Shown here in pieces: positions 17,166 through 25,911 of a stretch of 64,000 nucleotides of DNA; within the stretch, counting starts at the first letter, position 1, and every line of letters starts with the position of its first letter. Source of the DNA: Microbacterium terrae (GTDB taxonomy: Bacteria; Actinomycetota; Actinomycetes; Actinomycetales; Microbacteriaceae). Made by a program: the position numbers and the translations under genes. The notes below the pieces were generated by a model that saw only the letters and a list, made by a program, of their open reading frames with translations, had not been told where the DNA came from and ran no database searches. The stretch lies in contig NZ_JAFDSS010000001.1 in NCBI RefSeq assembly GCF_017831975.1, positions 1,116,001 to 1,180,000 of the forward strand, written 5' to 3'.

Positions 17166-18392
17166 TCAGGCGGCGTCTCCGACGAGGATCGCTGCGGCTT
17201 CGTCTGCGGCATCCGCGTCACGTGCATCGATCCGTGCGAGACGGCTGCGACCGATGACGAGCGTCGCGGCGGCGAGGATCACGGCGACGGCGGCGAACAG
17301 GTACGGGACCGTCGGGCCGAACGCGTGCCAGAGGAGCGCCGCGAGCGGGGGAGCGGCGGCTCCGCCGAGGAAGCGCACCGCCGAGTACGCCGAGGATGCC
17401 ACCGCGCGCGGTTCGTCGGTAGCCTCCATGACCGACTCGGTCAGCACGGTGTTCATCACGCCGAGCAGCAGTCCGCCCACGACGATGAAGGCGACGAGCG
17501 CGGCAGGAGACCACACGAAGACGCCGGCGGCGATCAGGTCGGCCGCGAGCAGCGGCAGGACCGCGATCATCACGCCGGTGCGGGTGAAGCGGCGCAGGAG
17601 CAGTGGCGCCACCCACACGCTCGTGACGGCGAGCGCGACGCCCCATCCGAAGAACGTGAGGCCGATGCCGAGCGCGCCGAAGCCGAGGGGGAACGGCGAG
17701 AACGCCAGGAGCACGAAGAAGCCGATGTTGTAGAACAGCGCGGTGATCGCGAGGATCGCGAGCGTCGGGTGCCGCAGCGCACGCAGCGGCGCCGACAGCG
17801 GCGTGGGCGTGCGCTTCTCGTTCGGTGTGCGCAGCAGCACCAGCACCGCGACGAAGGCGATCGCCATGAGCGCGACGACGCCGAAGAAGGGGCCGCGCCA
17901 GCTCACCTCGCCGAGGATGCCGCCGAGCAGCGGGCCGATGGCGATGCCGAGTCCGAGCGCGGCCTCGTAGAGCACGATCGCCGCGCCGCTTCCGCCGCTC
18001 GCGGCGCCGACGATGGTCGCGAGCGCCGTCGAGATGAAGAGCGCGTTGCCGAGCCCCCACCCCGCGCGGAACCCGATGATCGCGTCGACCGAGCCGCTGA
18101 GCGCGCAGAGCAGGGCGAACACCACGATCAGCGCGAGTCCGATGAGCAGGGTGGCCTTCGCTCCGATGCGGCTCGAGATCCAGCTCGTGACGAGCATCGC
18201 GAGACCGGTCACGAGCAGGTAGCTCGTGAAGAGCAGCTCGGTCTGCACCGCGCTCGCCTCGAGCGACTCGGCGATCGCGGGCAGGATCGGGTCGACGAGA
18301 CCGATCCCCATGAAGGCGACGACGCACGCGAAAGCGACGGCCCACACCTGCGAGGGTTGACGCCAGACGCTCGCACCCGTGGCCGCGCTCAC
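17166..18392 (-). CDS. MFS transporter, drug-efflux type
   Basis: A 408-residue membrane protein with about 12 hydrophobic helices. Helix 1 ends in GIGLVDPILPAIAESL, and SSRIGAKATLLIGL is the loop 2-3 signature of the major facilitator superfamily. Proton-driven export of drugs or metabolites is the family role; the substrate is unknown. GTG 18392 overlaps the TGA of the MarR gene (GTGA), so regulator and pump form one coupled operon, a common arrangement for MarR-controlled efflux. Confidence 0.88.
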   Translation of the reverse strand: MSAATGASVWRQPSQVWAVAFACVVAFMGIGLVDPILPAIAESLEASAVQTELLFTSYLLVTGLAMLVTSWISSRIGAKATLLIGLALIVVFALLCALSGSVDAIIGFRAGWGLGNALFISTALATIVGAASGGSGAAIVLYEAALGLGIAIGPLLGGILGEVSWRGPFFGVVALMAIAFVAVLVLLRTPNEKRTPTPLSAPLRALRHPTLAILAITALFYNIGFFVLLAFSPFPLGFGALGIGLTFFGWGVALAVTSVWVAPLLLRRFTRTGVMIAVLPLLAADLIAAGVFVWSPAALVAFIVVGGLLLGVMNTVLTESVMEATDEPRAVASSAYSAVRFLGGAAAPPLAALLWHAFGPTVPYLFAAVAVILAAATLVIGRSRLARIDARDADAADEAAAILVGDAA

Positions 18393-18823
18393 TCGGCCAC
18401 CTCCACGACGAGGGAGGTCTTGCGCGCGAGGACTCCGGCCGTGATGCGCAGCGCATCCCACTCAGTCGGTTCGAGGTCGTCGAAATGGGGCGAGAGCGCG
18501 GCGGTCAGTCGGAGCAGCCAGGTCTGCAGGGCCTCGAGGCCGAGGGGCGTCGCTGCGACCACGGAGGCGCGCGAGTCGGCGGCATCCGTCGCCTTCTCGA
18601 CGAGCCCCGCCGCATGCATCTGCCGGACGAGGCGCGTCATGCCGGGCTGGGTCACCCGGCTGAGGCGCGCGAGCTCGCCGACGCGCAGCGCGCCGTGATC
18701 GCGGAGGATCGTGAGGGTGCGCCATTGCGCGGCGGGGGTGTCGCTCGTCGTCTCGAGCGCGGCGATGCGCGTGAGCGCGTGCGCGGCGACGATCAGGGTC
18801 TCGATGTCTTCGTCATGTGTCAC
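18389..18823 (-). CDS. MarR-family transcriptional regulator
   Basis: A 144-residue winged-helix regulator. The DNA-binding part is LRVGELARLSRVTQPGMTRLVRQMHAAGLV, followed by the wing DAADSRASVVAATPLGLEAL. The GTG at 18823 is six bases after TATGTT (18835-18830), a leaderless start; an in-frame upstream extension is not MarR-like. It probably represses itself and the MFS gene it overlaps, through the AT-rich palindrome just upstream. Many MarR proteins are released by small phenolic ligands. Confidence 0.88.
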   Translation of the reverse strand: MTHDEDIETLIVAAHALTRIAALETTSDTPAAQWRTLTILRDHGALRVGELARLSRVTQPGMTRLVRQMHAAGLVEKATDAADSRASVVAATPLGLEALQTWLLRLTAALSPHFDDLEPTEWDALRITAGVLARKTSLVVEVAE

Positions 18824-18834
18824 GCGAAGAACAT

Positions 18835-18856
18835 ACCAGAGATATATATCATCGGT
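18835..18856. promoter_or_regulatory. candidate MarR operator
   Basis: An imperfect palindrome, ACC-N3-GATATATATC-N3-GGT, abuts the -10 box of the marR-type gene. GATATATATC (18841-18850) is a perfect 10-bp palindrome and is strikingly AT-rich for this genome. Confidence 0.6.
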
Positions 18857-18912
18857 ATCGAATCTGCCTCGATCGCGATTCGGTAACGAAACGCGTGTGC
18901 GACCGCGTCGAC

Positions 18913-18942
18913 TTGACCAGACCGGCTCGGACTTCCTACATT
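18913..18942 (+). promoter_or_regulatory. sigma-70-type promoter of the ABC transporter operon
   Basis: TTGACC (18913-18918), an 18-base spacer and TACATT (18937-18942) predict a start near 18949, giving a leader of about 64 bases before ATG 19013. Confidence 0.55.
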
Positions 18943-18948
18943 GCAAAT

Positions 18949-18968
18949 ACCTGAATCAGATTTCAGGT
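18949..18968. promoter_or_regulatory. candidate operator at the transcription start of the ABC operon
   Basis: ACCTGAA-N6-TTCAGGT is an inverted repeat sitting at the predicted transcription start. The TetR at 25234 or the IclR at 27602 could bind it. Confidence 0.5.
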
Positions 18969-19012
18969 TTTCCTTCCGGACACACGACCTTCCAATGGTG
19001 AAAGGCACGCGC

Positions 19013-20215
19013 ATGCGGGTTACGAAGAAGTTGCTCCTGGGGTCCGTGGTCGCCACGGCCGCCCTCGTCCTGGCGGCGTGCGCGCCGCAGACCGACGCCC
19101 CGAGCGGGGGCGACTCCGGCGACGCCGGGCCCGCAGAGATCACTGTGGGAGTCGTCACGAGCGAGACGGGTCCGCTCGCCGGCTACGGCAAGCAGTACCT
19201 CGACGCCTTCCGGGCAGGCCTCGACTACGTCACCGACGGCACCGGCGAGGTGGGCGGAACCGCGATCACCGTCGAGTACCGCGATGACGCCGGCGACCCC
19301 GACAAGGCGGTCACCGTGGTCAAGGAGCTCATCGGCTCAGGCGTGAACATCATCGCCGGCACGGCATCGTCGGGCGTCGCGCTCGCCGTCGCCGAGCAGG
19401 CGGAGCAGAACGAGGTGCTCTACATCGCGGGCCCGGCGGCAGCCGACGCGATCACCGGCATTAACGACTACACGTTCCGCTCCGGACGCCAGAGTGCGCA
19501 GGACGTCGCTACCGCCGGAACCTTCCTCGACGACATCGAGGGCAAGAAGATCACCGTGTTCGCACAGGACACGGCGTTCGGACAGGGCAACGCCGCCGCC
19601 GTCGAGGCGATCCTCGGCGCGCAGGGCGCGACCGTCGACTCCGTGCTCGTCGCCGAAGACGTGACCGAGTTCACGCCGTTCGCGCAGCAGGTGCTCACCG
19701 GTGCCCCCGACCTGGTGTTCGTGGCGTGGGCCGGCGCGACCTCGGGAGCGATGTGGCAGGCGATGAGCCAGCAGGGCGTGCTCGACGCGATCCCCGTCGT
19801 CACCGGTCTCGGCGACGCCGCCACGTTCGGCGCCTACGGCGAGGCATCCGAGAAGATCGACTTCCTCAACCACTACTTCCCGGGCGCAGCCGACAACGAG
19901 GTGAACACCGCGATGATCGAGGCGATCGAGGCGGCTGGCGGCACGGCAGACCTGTTCAGCCCCGACGGCTTCAACGCGGCGATCATGATCGCCCACGCGG
20001 TCGAAGAGGGCCAGGGCGACGTCGATGCCATGGTCTCGGCCCTCGAGGGGTTCGAGTTCGAGGGTCCGAAGGGCACCATGACGGTGCGTGAAGGCGACCA
20101 CGCGCTCCTGCAGGAGATGTACCAGGCGAAGCTCGTCGCCGACGGCGACTCGTTCGTGGCCGAGTTGGTCGACACCGTCGACGCCGACGCCGTCGCGCCG
20201 GCCGAGGCCCAGTGA
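19013..20215 (+). CDS. LIV-type ABC transporter substrate-binding lipoprotein
   Basis: A 400-residue lipoprotein. The signal peptide MRVTKKLLLGSVVATAAL runs into lipobox VLAAC (Cys about 23), then an acidic linker. The mature part is a type I periplasmic-binding fold of the Leu/Ile/Val family: ITVGVVTSETGPLAGYGKQYLDAF, the hinge YRDDAGDPDKAV, and IAGTASSGVALAVAEQ. ATG 19013 follows AAAGG by eight bases; an upstream in-frame ATG at 18995 is less likely. It is first in an importer operon with two ATPases and two permeases. LIV-family binding proteins also carry amides, urea and aromatic or short acids; the ligand is not known here. Confidence 0.9.
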   Translation: MRVTKKLLLGSVVATAALVLAACAPQTDAPSGGDSGDAGPAEITVGVVTSETGPLAGYGKQYLDAFRAGLDYVTDGTGEVGGTAITVEYRDDAGDPDKAVTVVKELIGSGVNIIAGTASSGVALAVAEQAEQNEVLYIAGPAAADAITGINDYTFRSGRQSAQDVATAGTFLDDIEGKKITVFAQDTAFGQGNAAAVEAILGAQGATVDSVLVAEDVTEFTPFAQQVLTGAPDLVFVAWAGATSGAMWQAMSQQGVLDAIPVVTGLGDAATFGAYGEASEKIDFLNHYFPGAADNEVNTAMIEAIEAAGGTADLFSPDGFNAAIMIAHAVEEGQGDVDAMVSALEGFEFEGPKGTMTVREGDHALLQEMYQAKLVADGDSFVAELVDTVDADAVAPAEAQ

Positions 20216-20235
20216 TCGGGCCGGTCTGACACACG

Positions 20236-21036
20236 ATGAGCACCCCTCTCCCGTCCGCGCCCGAGGAACGGACCGCGCGCGGCGCGCGCCTGACGATCGA
20301 CGGCCTCGGCCTGCGGATCGGCGGCGCGACCATCCTGAAGGACGTCGCCCTCGATGTCGCCGCGGGCTCGCTCGTGGGCGTCATCGGGCCGAACGGCGCC
20401 GGCAAGACCACGCTCTTCAACGCGGTCTCCGGGCTCGTCCGGCCGACGTCCGGGCGCATCGCCCTCGACGGACGCGACGTCACGACGGCGTCCGTGCCCG
20501 CACGGGCGCGGGCGGGACTGGGGCGCACCTTCCAGACCTCGAGCCTGTTCCCGCGCCTGAGCGTGCTCGAGAACGTCCGCCTGGCCGCACAGGTCGGCTA
20601 CGGCGGCTCGGCGTCGCTGCTGCGGTTCCCCTCGCGGACGGATGCCGCCACCGAGGCGGCGCTCGCGCACCTCGACGCCGTGGGTCTCACCCACAAGGCG
20701 GCGACCGCCGCCGGCGACATCTCGCACGGCGACAAGCGCAAGCTCGAGATCGCGGTGCTGCTGGCGACGGATGCCCGCATCGTGCTCCTCGACGAGCCGA
20801 TGGCGGGAGTCGCCTCCGGCGACGTCGCCGGCCTCGTCGAGAACATCCGCGCGATGCAGCGTGAGAAGGGATGCACCGTGCTCATGGTCGAGCACCACAT
20901 CGACGTGCTCATGGGACTGGTCGAGAAGGTCGCCGTGATGTACTTCGGCAGCATCATCGCCTACGACACCCCGCAGCGCGTGATGGACGACCCGATCGTG
21001 CAGAGTGCGTACCTGGGCACCGGGACTGCGGCATGA
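20236..21036 (+). CDS. ABC transporter ATPase, LivG type
   Basis: A 266-residue ATPase. Walker A is GPNGAGKTTLFNAVSG, the Q-loop lies in LGRTFQTSSLFPRLSV, the signature is the variant ISHGDKRKLEIA, and Walker B is IVLLDEPMAGV, followed by the H-loop VEHHIDVLM. LivG proteins normally have LSYGDQR, so the signature is relaxed but functional-looking. ATG 20236 is 20 bases after the binding-protein gene, and its end overlaps the next ATPase gene by ATGA. Confidence 0.9.
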   Translation: MSTPLPSAPEERTARGARLTIDGLGLRIGGATILKDVALDVAAGSLVGVIGPNGAGKTTLFNAVSGLVRPTSGRIALDGRDVTTASVPARARAGLGRTFQTSSLFPRLSVLENVRLAAQVGYGGSASLLRFPSRTDAATEAALAHLDAVGLTHKAATAAGDISHGDKRKLEIAVLLATDARIVLLDEPMAGVASGDVAGLVENIRAMQREKGCTVLMVEHHIDVLMGLVEKVAVMYFGSIIAYDTPQRVMDDPIVQSAYLGTGTAA

Positions 21037-21749
21037 GCGCGAAAGAGCCGATCCTGAGCATCGGCGGGCTCCGCTGCTCGATCGCAGGCCAGCAGGTGGT
21101 CGAAGACGTGACGTTCGATGTGCCCGCGACGGGCATCACCGCGGTACTCGGCCGCAACGGCGTGGGCAAGACCTCGACGCTGCGGGGCATCCTGGGCCTC
21201 ATCGCGAGGCGGGGCGAAGTGATCTTCGCGGGCGAGCGTATCGATGCGCTTCCGACTCACCGCATCGTCCGCCGCGGTGTCGGCTACGTGCCCGAGGACC
21301 GGGAAGTGTTCGCGCGGCTCACCGTCGCCGAGAACCTCGCACTCGCCGAACGGCAGCGCAAACCGCGCCGTGACTTCGTCGATGCGCTCTTCCCCGACCT
21401 CGTGGCGCGCCGCGACCAGGCCGCCGGCACGCTTTCGGGCGGTCAGCAGCAGATGGTGTCGGTCGCGCGCGCCCTCCTCAACGACAACCGGCTGCTTCTG
21501 GTCGACGAGCCGACGAAGGGACTGGCGCCCAAGATCGTGACCGAAGTGGCCGATGCCCTCGCCGAGGCGTCGAAGACCGTGCCCATCCTGCTCGTGGAGC
21601 AGAACCTCGAGGTCGTGCGCCGCCTCGCCGACGAGGCGGTCGTGATCGGCGGCGGTCGCGTCGTGCACACCGGGAAGGCCGCCGACATCCTCGCCGACGA
21701 CGATCTCACCCGGCGCCTCCTCGGCGTCCACGCGGAGGCCCACCGATGA
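21033..21749 (+). CDS. ABC transporter ATPase, LivF type
   Basis: A 238-residue ATPase with Walker A GRNGVGKTSTLRGI, Q-loop region VGYVPEDREVFARLTVAENL, signature LSGGQQQMVSVARAL and Walker B LLLVDEPTKGLAPKI, the order and wording of LivF. It pairs with the LivG-type subunit as the heterodimeric motor. Start and stop overlap both neighbours by four bases. Confidence 0.9.
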   Translation: MSAKEPILSIGGLRCSIAGQQVVEDVTFDVPATGITAVLGRNGVGKTSTLRGILGLIARRGEVIFAGERIDALPTHRIVRRGVGYVPEDREVFARLTVAENLALAERQRKPRRDFVDALFPDLVARRDQAAGTLSGGQQQMVSVARALLNDNRLLLVDEPTKGLAPKIVTEVADALAEASKTVPILLVEQNLEVVRRLADEAVVIGGGRVVHTGKAADILADDDLTRRLLGVHAEAHR

Positions 21750-22621
21750 GCACCCTCGTCCTCACCCTGATCATCGGCGTCGGTCTCGGCGCCCTGTACT
21801 TCCTCGTCGCGAGCGGCCTGAGCCTCATCTACGGGCTCATGCACGTGCTCAACTTCGCGCACGGCGCATTCCTCACCCTGAGCGCCTTCATCGGCTGGAC
21901 TGTCGCGCAGGCGCTCGGCACCGACTCCTGGTGGTCGTTCCTGCTGTCGATCCTCGTCGGTGCGGCGGTGGGAGCGGTGTTCGCGACACTCACCGAGCTC
22001 GTCCTCATCCGGCCGCTGTACGAGCGGCACATCGAGCAGGTGCTCGTGACGGTCGGACTCTCGTTCGCCGCGGTCGCCCTGTTCGAGGGGATCTGGGGCA
22101 CCGACCCCATCCACGTGTCGGGTCCGCAGTGGCTCACCCAGACGACCGATGTGCTGGGGGCGAACGTGCCCAACCGCTATTGGGTGCTCATCGTCGCCGC
22201 TGCGCTCGTGCTGATGGGGCTCGTGCTGTTCCTCCAGAAGACGCGCTACGGCATGATCATCCGTGCGGGGGTGGAGAACCGCGCGATGGTGACGGCGCTC
22301 GGCATCGACGTGCGACGCTCGTTCACCCTGGTTTTCGCGATCGGCGGGGCGGCCGCCGGCATCGGCGGGGTGCTCGCCATGCACGCCAGCACATACGTGT
22401 CGGCCCATCTCGGTGCCACCCTGCTGATCTTCGCGTTCATCGTGACCGTCGTCGGAGGCCTCGGCTCGCTCACGGGTGCGGCCATCGCCTCGGTGCTCGT
22501 CGCCGTGCTCCAGCAGGTGGCGAACACCTACCTCAACGGCACCGGCGACTTCATCGTCGTGATCCTCCTCGCCCTGGTGCTGCTGCTGCGGCCCTCCGGT
22601 CTCCTCGGGAAGAAGGCCTGA
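21746..22621 (+). CDS. ABC transporter permease, LivH type
   Basis: A 291-residue membrane protein with about eight hydrophobic helices. It starts GVGLGALYFLVASGLSLIYG and has the LNFAHGAFL motif near helix 2, both typical of LivH. The EAA-like coupling region is ALGIDVRRSFTLVFAIGGA. It overlaps the LivF-type gene by four bases. Confidence 0.9.
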   Translation: MSTLVLTLIIGVGLGALYFLVASGLSLIYGLMHVLNFAHGAFLTLSAFIGWTVAQALGTDSWWSFLLSILVGAAVGAVFATLTELVLIRPLYERHIEQVLVTVGLSFAAVALFEGIWGTDPIHVSGPQWLTQTTDVLGANVPNRYWVLIVAAALVLMGLVLFLQKTRYGMIIRAGVENRAMVTALGIDVRRSFTLVFAIGGAAAGIGGVLAMHASTYVSAHLGATLLIFAFIVTVVGGLGSLTGAAIASVLVAVLQQVANTYLNGTGDFIVVILLALVLLLRPSGLLGKKA

Positions 22622-22622
22622 C

Positions 22623-23723
22623 ATGAAGCGCTTCGTCCCCGCCGGTCTCGGCATCGCCCTCGTGGTCTTCCTGGCGCTGCTGCCGATGCTGAACATCTCT
22701 CTTCCCGGCATCCTGCCGACGCCCACCTATCAGCCCGGCACCCTGGCACTGCTGTCGCTGTGCATGGTGTTCGCCGCGCTCGCGCTGTCGTACAACCTGC
22801 TGCTCGGCTCTGCCGGGATGCTCTCGTTCGGGCATGCGCTGTACTTCGGGGCGGGCGCCTACGGTCTCGGCATCGCGCTCGAGCACTTCGGGGTGCCGCT
22901 CTGGCCCGGTGTGCTCATCGCCCTCCTCGGCGGCATGGTCATCGCCGTCGTCACCGGCGCGGTGTCGATGCGCGTCTCGGGCATCCCGTTCGCGATGGTG
23001 ACGCTCGCCTTCGCCCAGGCGGGCTCCGTGCTCGTCCGGCGCAACTCGCAGGTCACCGGCGGCGAGGAGGGGCTGAGCCTCGACACCTCGCAGGTGCCTG
23101 ACGCGCTCGTCGGGGTCGTGAACACCCGCAACCTGTACTGGCTCACCCTCGCGGTGCTCGTCGTGGTCTACCTCGTCACCCTGTGGGTCGATCGGTCGCG
23201 CCTCGGCCACCTCGTCCGTGCGACGCGGGAGAACGAGCAGCGCGTGCAGGTGCTGGGGCTCCACCCGTACCGCGTGCGGCTGGTCGTCTTCGTGATCGCC
23301 GGCGTGCTCGCGAGCCTGGCAGGAATCGCGTACATGCTGCTGCAGTCCGGCACCGTGCCGCGCGCGGTATCGGCGGATCTCACGATCACCATCCTCGTGA
23401 TGGTGGTGCTCGGTGGCGTCGGGTTCCGGTGGGGTGCCATCGTTGGCGGTGTGCTCTACACGCTCCTCGATCAGCGACTCACGGTGCTCGCGGGCTCCGA
23501 GGCCGTCGCCGGTCTTCCCGAGCTGCTCCGCGTGCCGCTGTCGGAGCCGCTCTTCATCCTCGGAGTGCTCTTCATCGTGGTGGTCATGTTCCTCCCCGGC
23601 GGCATCGCCGGGACCATCGACGCCTGGATGCGCCGCCGCCGCGGCGATCGCGCCCACGGGGCTCTGGATAGCCTCGACGACGTCGCCGTGCAGACGGATG
23701 CTCCGATCGAGGTGCGCACATGA
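22623..23723 (+). CDS. ABC transporter permease, LivM type
   Basis: A 366-residue membrane protein with about ten helices. SYNLLLGSAGMLSFGHALYFGAGAYG is the LivM hallmark, and RATRENEQRVQVLGLHPYRVRLVVF is the coupling loop. The polar C-terminal tail (about 330-366) is longer than needed and ends over the start of the ligase gene. It forms the membrane channel with the LivH-type permease. Confidence 0.9.
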   Translation: MKRFVPAGLGIALVVFLALLPMLNISLPGILPTPTYQPGTLALLSLCMVFAALALSYNLLLGSAGMLSFGHALYFGAGAYGLGIALEHFGVPLWPGVLIALLGGMVIAVVTGAVSMRVSGIPFAMVTLAFAQAGSVLVRRNSQVTGGEEGLSLDTSQVPDALVGVVNTRNLYWLTLAVLVVVYLVTLWVDRSRLGHLVRATRENEQRVQVLGLHPYRVRLVVFVIAGVLASLAGIAYMLLQSGTVPRAVSADLTITILVMVVLGGVGFRWGAIVGGVLYTLLDQRLTVLAGSEAVAGLPELLRVPLSEPLFILGVLFIVVVMFLPGGIAGTIDAWMRRRRGDRAHGALDSLDDVAVQTDAPIEVRT

Positions 23724-25237
23724 CGGCGGAGTTCGCCCTCGACGACGAGCCGCACACGGTCGGACGGTGGCTCACCGACCGGGCCGAGGGGAGCCCCGGG
23801 AGGATCGCGGTGGACGACCGCGGCGTCACCACCGACTACGCCGCGCTCGCGGCGCGGGCGGTCGAGCTCGCCGAGGGACTTCGCGCGGCGGGCTACGGCC
23901 CCGGCCACCGCATCGCCACGGTCTCGGGCAATTCCACCGACCACGTGGTGGCGTTCTTCGCGTGCGCGATGACAGGGGTCGCGTTCGTACCCCTGTCGTG
24001 GCGGCTCACGCCGCGCGAACTCGCCGACCTGCTCGTGCGAGCAGCTCCCGCCCTCGTACTCGTCGAGGACGACTACGCCGCGCTCGCCGGTGAGGCGCTG
24101 CCGGCCTGCAGCCCTGTCCCGACCGTGGCCGTCCTCGGCACGACGGGGGTCGAGGCATCCGTGCCGCGTGCGGCACAGCCGGTCGCCACCCGGCACGTGC
24201 GCGACGACGACCCGCTGCTGGTGATCTTCACATCGGGGAGCGAAGCGGCGCCGAAGGGCGTCGTGCTGACCCACGCGAACTGCTTCTGGAACAACCTCGC
24301 CCTCGCCCAGGCGCAGCCCCTCACCGCAGACGACGTGGTGCTGGCCATGCTGCCGCAGTTCCACGTCGCGGCCTGGAACTGCCAGCCGCTGCTCGCGTGG
24401 TGGACCGGCGCGGCCGTTGTGCTCGAGCGCACGTTCCAGCCCGAGCGCGCCCTGCAGCTCATCGAGGAGCGGGGCGTGACGGCGATGATGGGCGTGCCGA
24501 CCCAGTACGCGCTGCTGGCCGCCGACCGGCGCTGGCCCGACGCCGACCTGGGTTCGCTCCGGGTCGCGCTCGTGGGCGGGGCCACCACCCCCGACGACGT
24601 GAGCGCGGCGTGGGAGCGGCGCGGCGTCGCCCTCACGCAGGGCTATGGGCTGACCGAGGCTGCGCCGAACGTGCTGTACCGCGGTCGTCCGTACCCGCAC
24701 GTGACGACGGCGGTCGTGGAGCCCGATACGGGGCTGGCGCTCGAGGGGGAGGCGACGGGCGAGCTGTGGGTGCGGGGGCCGAGCGTGTTCGCCGGCTACC
24801 TCGGCGACGACGCCGCGACCGTGCGCGCGATGCGGGACGGGTGGCTGCGCACCGGTGACCTGGTGCACCGATCGGCCGACGGCCGGCACCGGGTGGTCGA
24901 CCGGCTGAAGGACATCTTCATCTCGGGCGGCGAGAACGTCGCGCCCGCTGAGGTCGAGGCAGCACTCATGCTGCATCCGCTCATCGAGGCGGCCGCGGTC
25001 GTGGGCGCGCCCGACCCGGTCTGGGGCGAACGCGGCGTCGCCTTCGTCGTCGCCGCCCCGGGCGCACCGGTGTCGGTCGACGAGGTGCTGGCGCACGCGC
25101 GTCACAACCTCGCGGGGTACAAGGTGCCCGTGCACGTGGAGTTCGTCGAGGCGCTGCCGCGCTCGACGTTCGAGAAGCTCGCCCGATCGCGCCTGCGCGA
25201 CCGGGCTCGCCGACTGAGGGAAGGGGTGACGGCATGA
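23720..25237 (+). CDS. AMP-dependent acyl-CoA synthetase/ligase (ANL family)
   Basis: A 505-residue adenylate-forming enzyme. The phosphate loop is FTSGSEAAPKGVVLTHAN, the A5 motif is QGYGLTEAAP, the A7/A8 region is GWLRTGDLVHRSADGRHRVVDRLKDIFISGGENV, each in order, and the C-terminal catalytic Lys is in STFEKLARS. It would activate a carboxylic acid to acyl-AMP and then acyl-CoA. The chain starts on the last bases of the permease gene, so uptake and activation are coupled, suggesting that the imported substrate is an organic acid. The acid itself cannot be read from sequence. Confidence 0.88.
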   Translation: MTAEFALDDEPHTVGRWLTDRAEGSPGRIAVDDRGVTTDYAALAARAVELAEGLRAAGYGPGHRIATVSGNSTDHVVAFFACAMTGVAFVPLSWRLTPRELADLLVRAAPALVLVEDDYAALAGEALPACSPVPTVAVLGTTGVEASVPRAAQPVATRHVRDDDPLLVIFTSGSEAAPKGVVLTHANCFWNNLALAQAQPLTADDVVLAMLPQFHVAAWNCQPLLAWWTGAAVVLERTFQPERALQLIEERGVTAMMGVPTQYALLAADRRWPDADLGSLRVALVGGATTPDDVSAAWERRGVALTQGYGLTEAAPNVLYRGRPYPHVTTAVVEPDTGLALEGEATGELWVRGPSVFAGYLGDDAATVRAMRDGWLRTGDLVHRSADGRHRVVDRLKDIFISGGENVAPAEVEAALMLHPLIEAAAVVGAPDPVWGERGVAFVVAAPGAPVSVDEVLAHARHNLAGYKVPVHVEFVEALPRSTFEKLARSRLRDRARRLREGVTA

Positions 25238-25911
25238 ACGCCGAGGATCTGCTGGACGACGATGCCCCGCCGGTGTCGCCGGCGACAGGACGCCCACTCA
25301 CCAAGCGCGGCGAGGCGACCCGCCGACGCCTGCTCGAGGCCGCCGAGGCGGTGTTCGCCGCCCAGGGCTACCACGAGGCATCCATCGTCAAGATCACCGA
25401 GGGTGCCGGCATCGGCCTCGGCACGTTCTACCTGTACTTCGACAGCAAGCAGTCGATCTTCGAGGCGCTCGTGCTCGACCTGAACCGTCGCGTCCGCCAC
25501 TCGATGACCGAGGCGATGGTCGGCGCGGGGTCGCGGATCGAGGCCGAGCGCGCCGGATTCGCCGGCTTCTTCCGCTTCACCGCGCAGCATCCTGCGCTGT
25601 ACCGCGTCGTGCGCGAGGCCGAGTTCGTCTCGCCCGAGGTCCTGCGGCTGCACTACACCCGCATCGTCGAGGGATACGAGGCCGGTCTCCGCTCCGCCCA
25701 GGACAGCGGCGACGTCGACCGGGCGCTCGACCCCGAGACGACCGCCTGGGCCCTCATGGGCATGGGTGAGCTCATCGGCATGCGGTTCCTCCTGTGGGAG
25801 CGCGGCGCCGACGGCCGGCCGCCCGCGCAGCTCGACCCGCGCGTGTTCGCGGGGATGACCCGCATCATCGACAACGCGCTCGCGCCGCGGGCCGAGGAGG
25901 ACGACGCATGA
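25234..25911 (+). CDS. TetR-family transcriptional regulator
   Basis: A 225-residue regulator. The N-terminal HTH is TRRRLLEAAEAVFAAQGYHEASIVKITEGAGIGLGTFYLYFDSKQ, broken up by an about 25-residue disordered leader. The ligand domain is all-helical and contains RFTAQHPALYRVVREAEFV. It sits inside the operon, coupled to both neighbours by four-base overlaps, so it is made with the enzymes and probably gives feedback control of the operon promoter. Confidence 0.88.
   Translation: MNAEDLLDDDAPPVSPATGRPLTKRGEATRRRLLEAAEAVFAAQGYHEASIVKITEGAGIGLGTFYLYFDSKQSIFEALVLDLNRRVRHSMTEAMVGAGSRIEAERAGFAGFFRFTAQHPALYRVVREAEFVSPEVLRLHYTRIVEGYEAGLRSAQDSGDVDRALDPETTAWALMGMGELIGMRFLLWERGADGRPPAQLDPRVFAGMTRIIDNALAPRAEEDDA

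Noticed and set aside
20700..20760. Inactivated LivG-type ATPase because of the variant signature ISHGDKR
   Set aside because: Walker A, Walker B and H-loop are intact and the operon is complete; the family tolerates variation there.
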